A stretch of 64,000 nucleotides of DNA from the NCBI GenBank assembly GCA_024234635.1, contig JACKNX010000015.1, positions 1-64,000 on the forward strand. Direction: 5' to 3'. This document shows positions 1 to 7,656 of the stretch, piece by piece (position 1 is the first letter of the stretch; every line of letters starts with the position of its first letter). Below the pieces are notes generated by a model, which worked only from the letters and a program-made list of their open reading frames with translations, was not told where the DNA came from and did no database searches. Both the position numbers and the translations under genes were made by a program. The stretch is from Pseudomonadales bacterium. Lineage in GTDB: Bacteria > Pseudomonadota > Gammaproteobacteria > Pseudomonadales > Azotimanducaceae.

Positions 1-941
1 TTCCAGCCGATGCCCAGCAGCACCAGCGCGCCCCAGTAGTGCAGATAGGCATGCCCCTGCAGCCCCATGAGGATGGTCGCCGCGAACGCCACGACACCCA
101 GCGTCATGACCGCCCGCACGCCGATCCAGCCGATCAGCACCCCGGAAAACAGGGAAGGTACATACATCGCCAGCACATGCGCCCGCACCACGCCCGCCGT
201 ATCGGCCAGGCTGTGCCCGTCAACGACATGCATGCTCACCGGCGTCGCGGTCATGACAAAGGTCATCACGCCCTGCCCGACCACTCCGCCGAGTATCGCC
301 GCGGTAACCACGGGCATGCGGATGATGTCGGCCACACGCCGCGCCGGCTCCTCGTGCACCTCCTGGCTTTCCGCCAGCCGCGGCGCGCGCAACACCAGCA
401 AACCACCCCCGGCAACCAGATACGCGGCGATACCCGCGGCAAACGCCCCGGCATAGGATTCACCGGGGAACCAGCCGGGACTGCGCCAGGCGAGCTCCGG
501 CCCCAGCAGCGCCCCACCGATGGAGCCGACCAGAATGAACGACACCGCCTGGGGAACACTCGACAACGCCACGCTTTCCGCCGCCGCGAAGCGGAATTGC
601 TGACTGAACGCCACGGTAATCCCGATGAGGAGCGCCACCAGGCAGAAGAGGGTGAAACTGGCGACGTGCAGGGCAACGACCCCCAACGCGCACGCGACGA
701 CACCCACAAACGCCGCCGAAAGGAAGCCCGGTCGTCGCCCGAAGCGGCGCATCGCCAGGCTGGCCGGCACCGTAGTCAGCGCGGTACCGACCACCATCAA
801 TGACATGGGCAGCGTGGTCAGCATCGGCGATGGTGCCAGTTCGCTGCCAACGATACCGCCCAGGGTGACCATGAGCACCGTCCCGGTGACGAACATGCAC
901 TGGGCCAGGAACAGGACGGCGGTATTGCGGTTCAGGAACAT
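1..941 (-). CDS. MFS transporter, 3' end outside window
   Basis: Inner-membrane major facilitator superfamily transporter; substrate unknown. The frame opens at ATG 941 (MFLNRNTAVLFLAQCMFVTG) and stays open to base 1, giving 313 residues without a stop. Successive hydrophobic helices alternate with short charged loops. An MFS-like Arg-rich loop (RRFGRR) follows helix 2, and a central cytoplasmic loop rich in Arg and Glu (RAPRLAESQEVHEEPARR) separates the two halves. The ATG sits just after AGGACCCGC, a moderate ribosome site. The first half and part of the second half are visible; the last helices lie beyond the window. It is the first gene of its own unit, 91 bp from the convergently placed end of the PhyH gene. 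The family call is firm, the substrate is not. Confidence 0.8.
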   Translation of the reverse strand, partial: MFLNRNTAVLFLAQCMFVTGTVLMVTLGGIVGSELAPSPMLTTLPMSLMVVGTALTTVPASLAMRRFGRRPGFLSAAFVGVVACALGVVALHVASFTLFCLVALLIGITVAFSQQFRFAAAESVALSSVPQAVSFILVGSIGGALLGPELAWRSPGWFPGESYAGAFAAGIAAYLVAGGGLLVLRAPRLAESQEVHEEPARRVADIIRMPVVTAAILGGVVGQGVMTFVMTATPVSMHVVDGHSLADTAGVVRAHVLAMYVPSLFSGVLIGWIGVRAVMTLGVVAFAATILMGLQGHAYLHYWGALVLLGIGW

Positions 942-1032
942 GCGGGTCCTGGTGGCAGCTTCAAGGATCGGATGCGCAACCCTTTTATCACGACAGCCCC
1001 TGGTTCGACACCAGTCTCCTGCCCATGCCGCA

Positions 1033-1839
1033 TCAAAGGACCGTTTTCCCACCCCGCAGATAGGGCATCCAGTCGTTCACCGGCGACGGCCGCCACCGAC
1101 CCTGTGCGTCCCGGGACCCCGGATCGATGCTACCGGCGGTCGCGAAATGCCACACCATCGCCGCACGCATACCGGATGAGGTGTTGTCGGTGGAGCGGTG
1201 CATGAGATGGCTGTCGAATACGAGCAGATCACCCGGATCGAGCAGACAGGGGACGCTGGCTCCCATATCGTGATCGACGATCTCGACGTAGCCGTGGTTG
1301 GCGTCCGGTCGCCGGTCCCTGACATGCGTATGCACGGGCTCCACCTGGCTGCCCGGCAGCACATGCAGACAACCGTTTTCGAGCGTCGCTTCTGTAATCG
1401 CAAGCCAGAGTCCGATGATCGGCCGCCTGGGCTGAAACGGGAAATAGTAGGAATCCTGATGCCACGGCTGTCCCCAGGCGCCGGGATTCTTGAAGATGAA
1501 CTGCGAGAGAAAGCAGTCAACGTCACCGCCAAGAGCCGCACCGACAAGCTCAACAACCCGGGGCCACCCCAGGAAATCCAGAAACGCGGGCCGGCGGTGC
1601 AGGCGGAAGATCTTCGAAACCCGGTCTTCCGGATTGGTGCCACCAAATCCCGCCTGCATTTCCAGTGTGACCAGACTGGGCGTCACGTCCCTGCCGGCCG
1701 CGGCCTGGCGGGCAAGCGCGATCACATCGTCCAGCATGCGCCGTCCCGTTTCCGGCGCGGCGAATCCCGGCAGACGGACATATCCGGGCTGGTCCTCCCC
1801 GCGCAGACGGCGGCGTAAGTCGTGAGCGGATGACGACAT
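1033..1839 (-). CDS. Phytanoyl-CoA dioxygenase (PhyH) family protein
   Basis: Predicted Fe(II)/2-oxoglutarate dioxygenase, cytosolic, 268 residues. The jelly-roll iron site is visible: His127 and Asp129 in the motif WHQDSYYF, then the distal His214 in SHLMHRSTDN, with Arg225 placed to bind 2-oxoglutarate. PhyH homologues hydroxylate branched fatty acyl-CoAs, small metabolites or natural products, so the exact substrate is open. I chose ATG 1839 (MSSSAHDLRR) because the conserved region begins shortly after it; upstream residues in the same frame are Arg-rich and not protein-like. No strong ribosome site precedes it. It is divergent from the methyltransferase gene at 1919. A second, longer PhyH protein occurs at 41861-43015. 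Confidence 0.85.
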   Translation of the reverse strand: MSSSAHDLRRRLRGEDQPGYVRLPGFAAPETGRRMLDDVIALARQAAAGRDVTPSLVTLEMQAGFGGTNPEDRVSKIFRLHRRPAFLDFLGWPRVVELVGAALGGDVDCFLSQFIFKNPGAWGQPWHQDSYYFPFQPRRPIIGLWLAITEATLENGCLHVLPGSQVEPVHTHVRDRRPDANHGYVEIVDHDMGASVPCLLDPGDLLVFDSHLMHRSTDNTSSGMRAAMVWHFATAGSIDPGSRDAQGRWRPSPVNDWMPYLRGGKTVL

Positions 1840-1918
1840 GGCCGAGTCCACTGTCGAAACAGCACGATTCTGCCGGTGCCGGCACCTTTTGCCAATTTGC
1901 GTGCTGTAGGCTTGTTCC

Positions 1919-2404
1919 ATGCACCTTCTGCTGAAGAATCTGCTGTTCACCGTCCTGGTACCGGGAACGGTCGCGGTCTACCTGCCGTGCTGGCTGGCCT
2001 CCCTGGACAAGGCTCGTGCGGCCACCGCAGCCAGCATCGCCACGGGCAGTGTTCTCATAACACTGGGACTGCTGCTCTACATCGCCTGTCTCTGGCCGTT
2101 CGCCACCCTCGGTCGTGGTACGCCCGCGCCCATCGATCCACCGAAGCAGCTCGAGGTGGCGGGACCCTACCGGTTCGTCCGCAACCCCATGTACGTTGCC
2201 GTGCTGTGCGTCATCGCCGGTCAGGCGGTGTGGCACCTGTCCGGCACACTGGCCATCTACGCCGCCGGCGTGACGGCGATGTTCTGCCTGTTTGTGCAGG
2301 GCTACGAGGAACGGACGCTGCGCCGGCAGTTCGGTGACGACTATCGGGCCTACTGCGCACGTGTACCCCGCTGGCTGCCCCGCTTTCCCTCTGCGCGCCG
2401 ATAG
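1919..2404 (+). CDS. Isoprenylcysteine carboxyl methyltransferase (ICMT)-like membrane protein
   Basis: Small integral-membrane methyltransferase of the ICMT/phospholipid methyltransferase fold, 161 residues. The diagnostic C-terminal SAM-binding half is present: VAGPYRFVRNPMY, then YEERTLRRQFGDDYRAYCARVPRW is split over the EE...FG..Y..Y..VPRWLPR pattern. Two hydrophobic spans lie at about residues 5-25 and 38-60, and another pair at about 95-130. In bacteria this fold methylates varied small or lipid substrates, so the true acceptor is unknown. The gene is divergent from the PhyH gene, with 79 bp between the starts. A structured dispersed repeat starts almost directly after its stop codon. 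Confidence 0.85.
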   Translation: MHLLLKNLLFTVLVPGTVAVYLPCWLASLDKARAATAASIATGSVLITLGLLLYIACLWPFATLGRGTPAPIDPPKQLEVAGPYRFVRNPMYVAVLCVIAGQAVWHLSGTLAIYAAGVTAMFCLFVQGYEERTLRRQFGDDYRAYCARVPRWLPRFPSARR

Positions 2405-2406
2405 AG

Positions 2407-2545
2407 GTTGCTGGGCATGCCCCTCCTGGACTTCTTTCAGCAGTCGTCGGCTTCGCCGACTCGCGCTAAATACAGCGGTTTGCGCCGCATGTGTGGCCCA
2501 GCCATCCCTGGCGGGACTAACCGGCTGCTTTTTCAGCAGCCTGCC
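2407..2545 (+). repeat. Structured dispersed repeat, copy 1
   Basis: Intergenic element made of consecutive hairpins: GTCGGCTTCGCCGAC near 2456-2470 and GGCTGCT-TTTTC-AGCAGCC at 2523-2541, with degenerate arms between. Its reverse complement aligns closely with 35996-36136 (shared blocks include the GTCGGCGAAGCCGAC arm, GACTGCTGAAA and AAGTCCAGGA) and more loosely with 50231-50345. It begins about 3 bases after the methyltransferase stop. Read in the sense of that gene, it has the same orientation as the other two copies have to their upstream genes. It contains no credible coding sequence. Confidence 0.8.
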
Positions 2546-2622
2546 AGTTGCGTGTCCGTATGTCGTGACAACGGCCGGCGGGTCAGGGACACTGACGATC
2601 CCGACGACGCAGGAAGAACTTC

Positions 2623-3375
2623 ATGGCAGCCAGCGAAAAGATCGACGTCTACCTCGTCTGCAACGCGCGCTTCCACGACACCAACTTCGCCCGCCTGGAA
2701 CTGCTGAAGCTGCTGGCTGAAAACGAGGATATCCACACACGCGTCGCGGATTCTTTCAAGGACATCGACGCAATCAATACCTCCCGGCTGCTCATCACCT
2801 ACACCTGCGATCTGCAGCCGACGCCGGAGGAACAACAGGGCCTGGCACGCTTCCTTGAGAACGGCGGCCGCTGGTTTGCACTGCACGCCACCAACGCGCT
2901 GCTCGAATTTGTTGCCGGCGGCAAGGTGGATACGCCGGACCGCGCGCCCGACTACATGAAGCTGCTCGGCTCCCGTTTCATCGCGCATCCCGCCAACCAG
3001 GCCTTCCGCGTCCGTGTCACGGATATCGCGCACCCGCTGACGGCGGCGATCGAAGACTTCGACGTGGAAGACGAAGAACCCTACTACTGCGAGGCGCTGG
3101 GCGAGCAGACGGTGCTTCTCGAGGCCACGTACAGCGCCCGCTCCGAAGGCTATGTGCGCGCCGACTACGGCACTGACCGCGAGAATCACCCGCAGATGTA
3201 CCTGCACCCGTGGGGTGACGGTCAGGTGCTCTACCTGTCGCTCGGACACTGCGCGGGCAAACACGATATGAAACCCCTGGTGGACATTTTCCCGGTCGTG
3301 CGCGGCTCGTGGAATTCACCGGTGTACTACGAACTGCTGCGGCGCGGCATTCGCTGGGGAATCGGCGCGCTCTGA
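2623..3375 (+). CDS. ThuA-domain (trehalose utilisation-like) protein
   Basis: 250-residue protein of the ThuA family, a class I glutamine-amidotransferase-like fold. Visible landmarks are an N-terminal strand (DVYLVCNARFHDTNFARLE), the strand LLITYTCDL followed by EEQQGLARFLENGGRW, the nucleophile-elbow-like FALHATNALLEF, and a late segment GDGQVLYLSLGHCAGKHDM that matches the ThuA C-terminal pattern. Family members occur in sugar-utilisation operons, but most are biochemically uncharacterised. Here there is no sugar transport or dehydrogenase neighbour to support that role. ATG 2623 follows a purine-rich GGAAGAACTTC spacer. It is transcribed alone, with a repeat element upstream and the convergent amrS gene downstream. 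Confidence 0.8.
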   Translation: MAASEKIDVYLVCNARFHDTNFARLELLKLLAENEDIHTRVADSFKDIDAINTSRLLITYTCDLQPTPEEQQGLARFLENGGRWFALHATNALLEFVAGGKVDTPDRAPDYMKLLGSRFIAHPANQAFRVRVTDIAHPLTAAIEDFDVEDEEPYYCEALGEQTVLLEATYSARSEGYVRADYGTDRENHPQMYLHPWGDGQVLYLSLGHCAGKHDMKPLVDIFPVVRGSWNSPVYYELLRRGIRWGIGAL

Positions 3376-3632
3376 ACCCACCGGTTCGTGTGCGGCCGCC
3401 GCCTCTATCGCCAGCCGCGCTCCTGACGTTACGCCTCGCTCAGCGCATCGGGGTCGAAGCCAGGACCGAAAAATTCCGGCCAGACGAAGTGTTGGATGAC
3501 TCTCCCCGATTACGTGCGCGGTGGCGCGTAGAGCGTTGCAGCCGACGGTCGATTCCTGGCCGTGACAACACACCGGGTAGTAACAGGGGGACCAACCGGA
3601 GTCATGACAAGCAAAGCGTAGCGGGATGGTCC

Positions 3633-4709
3633 TCAGCGCGACAGGCGCACCGGAATGCGCCTTGGGCCAAACTGTCCCGGCGCCGCTTCGAAGTGTCCCG
3701 GCACCGGGGTACCGCACGCGCGACACGCGCCGCGGCCATCCAGATACCACCGCCCCAGCTTGAACCAGTCGCGCTCGATCAGCAGTTCGCCACAGTTCGG
3801 GCACCACGTGCTGGACCCCTGCGCGTCATGCACGTTGCCGGTAAACGCAAAACGAACGCCATTGTTCATGGCGATACGGCGCGCGCGGGTGAGTGTCTCC
3901 GGTGGCGTGGGGAGAATATCGCGCATCTTCCAGTCCGGGTGGAAGGCGGAGAAATGCATGGGCACGTCGGGTCCCAGGTGTTCCACCACCCATCGCGTCA
4001 TCGCCTGCAGTTCGTCTTCGGAATCGTTCTCCCCGGGAATCAGCAGCGTGGTCAGTTCCAGCCAGCAGCCGGTCTCGTGCTTGATGTACTGCAGTGTTTC
4101 AAGCACGGAGGCCAGATGGCCACCGCAGATCTTGTGATAGAAGCGCTCGGTGAACGCCTTCAGATCCACGTTGGCTGCATCCATGACACGGAAAAATTCC
4201 GCCCGCGGTTCGGGATCGACATAGCCCGCCGTCACTGCCACCGTTTTCACGTTCTGGGCATGACACGCTTCGGCCACGTCGATGGCGTATTCCATGAAGA
4301 TGATTGGATCGTTGTAGGTGAAGGCCACACTGCGGCAGGCAAGCTGTACCGCGGCATCGGCCAGCTGTTGCGGCATGGCCCGATCCGCCAGCGTATCCAT
4401 CTGCCGCGACTTGCTCATGTCCCAGTTCTGGCAGAACTTGCACGCCAGATTGCAACCCGCCGTACCAAACGACAGCACGCTGCTGCCTGGATAGAAGTGA
4501 TTGAGCGGTTTCTTTTCGATGGGGTCCACGCAGAAGCCGCTGGAACGGCCGTAGCTGACCAGCTTCACGCCGCCATCCAGACACTGCCTTACGTAGCACA
4601 GACCACGCTGCCCCTCATGCAGATGGCAATGCCGCGGACAAACGTCACACTGCACGCGGCCATCGCCGAGTGCATGCCAGTGCCGGGTGTCTACAATTGT
4701 TTCATCCAT
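3633..4709 (-). CDS. amrS: AmmeMemoRadiSam radical SAM enzyme (AmrS)
   Basis: 358-residue radical SAM protein of the AmmeMemoRadiSam system. The [4Fe-4S]-SAM cluster motif is C86-x3-C90-x2-C93 within GCNLACKFCQNW. A Cys-rich N-terminus (C21, C24, C28, C38) and a C-terminal four-Cys zinc-ribbon-like segment (C303, C306, C329, C332) bracket the barrel, as expected for this family and related pyruvate-formate-lyase activators. The reaction is unknown. Comparative genomics links the family with Memo-like and AMMECR1-like partners. The partner fusion gene starts 64 bp away on the opposite strand (4774), so the two share one divergent promoter region. The family call is very secure because the partner is adjacent. 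Confidence 0.92.
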   Translation of the reverse strand: MDETIVDTRHWHALGDGRVQCDVCPRHCHLHEGQRGLCYVRQCLDGGVKLVSYGRSSGFCVDPIEKKPLNHFYPGSSVLSFGTAGCNLACKFCQNWDMSKSRQMDTLADRAMPQQLADAAVQLACRSVAFTYNDPIIFMEYAIDVAEACHAQNVKTVAVTAGYVDPEPRAEFFRVMDAANVDLKAFTERFYHKICGGHLASVLETLQYIKHETGCWLELTTLLIPGENDSEDELQAMTRWVVEHLGPDVPMHFSAFHPDWKMRDILPTPPETLTRARRIAMNNGVRFAFTGNVHDAQGSSTWCPNCGELLIERDWFKLGRWYLDGRGACRACGTPVPGHFEAAPGQFGPRRIPVRLSR

Positions 4710-4773
4710 GCTTGTTATGTGGCGGTATCACCCTCATAAATCAAGCGGACAAACAGGCAATCGTCAACATCAC

Positions 4774-6186
4774 ATGACCGCAATCTCCGTTCGACCGCCT
4801 GCCGTGGCGGACATGTTCTATCCGGGCGATCCCGACGATCTCGCGGAACAGGTGACGACGCTGCTGGCGCACGCGGACAGTTCGAGCCCGCGCCCACCCA
4901 AGGCTTTGATCGTGCCGCATGCGGGCTATGTCTACTCCGGCCCCATCGCTGCGAATGCCTACCGCCTGCTCGCTGAGCGACGCGAGTCGATCCGTCGCGT
5001 GGTACTGCTCGGCCCCGCGCACCGGGTCTACCTCCAGAGCATGGCGTTTCCCTCCGCGGACGCCTTTGCCACCCCACTGGGCACGGTGCGGGTGGACCGA
5101 CGCGCGATTACCGCCGTCCTGGAACTCCCCGAGACTGTCCTATCGGATGCCGCGCATGCGCAGGAGCACTGTCTCGAGGTGCACCTGCCGTTTCTGCAGC
5201 GTGCATTGAAGGACTTCCGCATCGTGCCCTTTCTTGTTGGCGACTGTGCGCCGGATGCCGTCGCGCGCGTACTGGAAGCACTCTGGGGCGGTGAGGAAAC
5301 CGTCATCCTGGTGAGTTCGGACCTGTCGCACTACCTGCCCTACTCCCAGGCACGCCAGGTGGACGCGGCAACCACGCGGCAGATTGAACACCGCAGCAGT
5401 TCGCTGCGCGGCGAGGAAGCCTGTGGCGCGCGCGCTATCAACGGCCTGATGCGTGTCGCCGTGGCGCACGATTTGCGCGTGCGGACACTGGACGTGCGCA
5501 ATTCGGGCGATACGGCCGGCGATCGCAGCCGGGTCGTGGGCTATGGCGCGTGGGCGCTGACGGAAAATCCGGCAGACCTACGGGCAGACCACACGGACGC
5601 GAGCGAGCGTCAGGAATACGACGCCACCAGCCGGCGCCTGCTGCTCGACATCGCCCGGGACTCCATCGTTCAGGGTCTGCGAACGGGGCAGCCACTGGCG
5701 CCGGACCTGGATGCACTGCCCCCACAACTCACCCGGAATCGCGCCACCTTTGTCACGATCCGGCGAGGTGGCCGGCTGCGTGGCTGCATCGGCTCGATCA
5801 GCGCCTGCCAGCCGCTGGCGCTGGACGTGGCGGAATCGGCCTTCAAGTCCGCCTTCCGCGATCCCCGCTTCGCCTCGCTGGCGGCCCATGAACTGCGGGA
5901 TCTGGACATCGAGATCTCGGTGCTTTCACCGCTTGCCCGGTTACCGGTGCGGAGCAACGCGGAACTGCTGGCCACCCTGGTGCCACGCGTGGACGGTCTG
6001 ATTCTCGACGACGGGCGCCGCCGGGCGGTGTTTCTGCCGAAGGTCTGGGAAAGCCTGCCTCACGCCGGCGAATTCGTGGCGCAACTCAAGCTGAAGGGTG
6101 GCTGGACGGGGAGTTACTGGTCAGAAGCGATGCGCGCCTACCGCTTCCGCTCCGAGGAATTCGACAGCAGTTCGACAACAACGTGA
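4774..6186 (+). CDS. amrB-amrA: AmmeMemoRadiSam system AmrB-AmrA fusion protein
   Basis: 470-residue fusion. Residues about 1-265 form a Memo-like domain of the extradiol-dioxygenase-like fold, with PHAGYVYSG (His49) and LGPAHRV (His83) as putative metal-site residues. Residues about 285-470 form the AMMECR1 domain with its signature LRGCIGS starting at residue 335. In many genomes these two domains are separate genes, here they are one chain. I prefer ATG 4774 because PPAVADMFYPG, the conserved Memo N-terminus, follows at once; an upstream ATG at 4687 would overlap the divergent amrS start. Substrate and reaction are not known for the system. The ferredoxin gene converges on its end with 3 bp between them. 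Confidence 0.92.
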   Translation: MTAISVRPPAVADMFYPGDPDDLAEQVTTLLAHADSSSPRPPKALIVPHAGYVYSGPIAANAYRLLAERRESIRRVVLLGPAHRVYLQSMAFPSADAFATPLGTVRVDRRAITAVLELPETVLSDAAHAQEHCLEVHLPFLQRALKDFRIVPFLVGDCAPDAVARVLEALWGGEETVILVSSDLSHYLPYSQARQVDAATTRQIEHRSSSLRGEEACGARAINGLMRVAVAHDLRVRTLDVRNSGDTAGDRSRVVGYGAWALTENPADLRADHTDASERQEYDATSRRLLLDIARDSIVQGLRTGQPLAPDLDALPPQLTRNRATFVTIRRGGRLRGCIGSISACQPLALDVAESAFKSAFRDPRFASLAAHELRDLDIEISVLSPLARLPVRSNAELLATLVPRVDGLILDDGRRRAVFLPKVWESLPHAGEFVAQLKLKGGWTGSYWSEAMRAYRFRSEEFDSSSTTT

Positions 6187-6189
6187 CAC

Positions 6190-6381
6190 TCAGTACTCGA
6201 TGACAATTGCGCCAGCGGGACAACTGTTGGCCGCCGATTGCGCATCGATTTCGAAGTCTTCCGGCACTTCCCCGAATTTCACCCGCGCCTTGTTGTCCTG
6301 CCCCACCTCGAAAAGATCGGGGTAGAGTCCGCTGCACCGATGATGCCCTTCACACAGGCTGGGATCGATCCGGCATTTCAT
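6190..6381 (-). CDS. Small [3Fe-4S]-type ferredoxin, P450 partner
   Basis: 63-residue ferredoxin with C10-x2-H13-x2-C16 and a distant C54-Pro. The second cluster Cys is replaced by His, the pattern of the P450-associated ferredoxins of actinobacteria and proteobacteria that carry a [3Fe-4S] cluster. Expected role: single-electron donor to the P450 encoded immediately upstream. Its ATG overlaps the P450 stop by 4 bases (ATGA), so translation is coupled. No ferredoxin reductase gene is seen nearby, so that partner must be encoded elsewhere. Confidence 0.93.
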   Translation of the reverse strand: MKCRIDPSLCEGHHRCSGLYPDLFEVGQDNKARVKFGEVPEDFEIDAQSAANSCPAGAIVIEY

Positions 6382-7622
6382 TGACCAGTCCCCTGCGCGG
6401 CGTCCGACTCAATCCACAGATAGTCCATCTGCCGCAGCGCCAGACCGGGTACATAGTCGTAGCTTGCATCACCGCGCGCCAGACGGAAGTTCCGACGCCG
6501 CGACAGCAATACCTGGAACGACAGATTCAGCTCCAGGCGCGCCAGCGGCGCCCCCAGGCAATGATGCGTGGCATGGCTGAATGCCACATGCGAACCCGCA
6601 TTCCGTCGTTCGATATCCAGCTTGTCCGGATCCGGAAAGTGACGCTCGTCGCGATTCGCCGCCGCAAAACGCAGGTGCACCGCCGCGCCTTTCGGGATGC
6701 GTACCCCGTGCAATTCCACGTCTTCCGTGGCGAAGCGGTACATTCCCGCCGTCGGCGAATGCAGGCGCAAACACTCCTCGATGAACGTCTTGATGCGTTT
6801 CGGTTCGTCGCGCAACTGCGTTTCGAGTCCTGCTTGCTCGATCATGGCGCACATGGCCATGGCCAGGCCGTTCTGCGTGGTTTCATTCGCGCCCACAATG
6901 GCCTGCTCGGCAAATCCCACCATTTCCTGCGTGGTGAGCCCACTGCCGTCCTCCCGCCGGGCCTGAACCAGCAGGGACAGAAGATCATCCCCAGGACGGG
7001 CACGCTTTTTCTCCAGATGGTCCAGGATGTACGCCTGCAGTTTCACCCCTTCCCGCGCCACGTACATTTCCTGTTCCGCCGTCATGGCATGCGAATACGG
7101 GAGCACCCACACGTCGGTGTAGTGTTTCAGGAGATCGTGGTCCTCGAGTGGCAGGCCAAGCAGAATGGTCATCACGCTCATTGGCAGGGGCACGCAGAAG
7201 CGCCTGACAAAATCCACGGGCGCATCCGTGTCCAGGTTTGTTGCCAGGCGTTCGATGAGCTCGCGCAGCCGCGGCTCCCATCGACGGATACGACCGGAGG
7301 TGAAAAACGGCTCAACCTGACTGCGAAAATCCGTATGGTAAGGCGGGTCGGTCGACAGCGGCGTGTAGCGGGGCAGCCCGTGATCTTCGTAGTACTTCAC
7401 CGCGGCTTCGGTGCGGAACAGAAAGCCACGCCCGGGTTTCTGCATCGAAAACCGTTTCGAATCCCGCACGATACTGCAGATGTCCTCGTAACGGCTGATG
7501 ACATACATGTCCACCTCAGGCAGATAGTGCACCGGCGCGTCGTCCCGGAGTCGCCGGTAAGCATCCCAGGGGCATTTCTGGATGCCCACATCCGCAAGGT
7601 TCATCCTGCTCGTGTCCTGCAT
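6378..7622 (-). CDS. Cytochrome P450
   Basis: 414-residue soluble bacterial P450 monooxygenase. Landmarks in order: I-helix motif VGANETTQNG (acid-alcohol pair Glu-Thr), K-helix EECLRLHSP giving the ExxR pair, and the haem loop AFSHATHHCLGAPLARLE, in which the Cys is the axial haem ligand. The usual Gly in F-x-x-G-x-H-x-C-x-G is Ala here. The sequence resembles class I P450s acting on terpenes, fatty acids or aromatics; the substrate cannot be read. Gene order on the strand is Rieske oxygenase, P450, ferredoxin, with 34 bp between the Rieske stop and this start. One catabolic operon is likely. Confidence 0.93.
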   Translation of the reverse strand: MQDTSRMNLADVGIQKCPWDAYRRLRDDAPVHYLPEVDMYVISRYEDICSIVRDSKRFSMQKPGRGFLFRTEAAVKYYEDHGLPRYTPLSTDPPYHTDFRSQVEPFFTSGRIRRWEPRLRELIERLATNLDTDAPVDFVRRFCVPLPMSVMTILLGLPLEDHDLLKHYTDVWVLPYSHAMTAEQEMYVAREGVKLQAYILDHLEKKRARPGDDLLSLLVQARREDGSGLTTQEMVGFAEQAIVGANETTQNGLAMAMCAMIEQAGLETQLRDEPKRIKTFIEECLRLHSPTAGMYRFATEDVELHGVRIPKGAAVHLRFAAANRDERHFPDPDKLDIERRNAGSHVAFSHATHHCLGAPLARLELNLSFQVLLSRRRNFRLARGDASYDYVPGLALRQMDYLWIESDAAQGTGQ

Positions 7623-7656
7623 CCCCTGCCCCCGGTTCGCTCGCCTGGCCGCTGAT

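Noticed and set aside
3429..3510. Short minus-strand frame with a protein-like end (QHFVWPEFFGPGFDPDALSEA)
   Set aside because: No start codon in frame and only about 26 residues; probably a gene fragment or chance.
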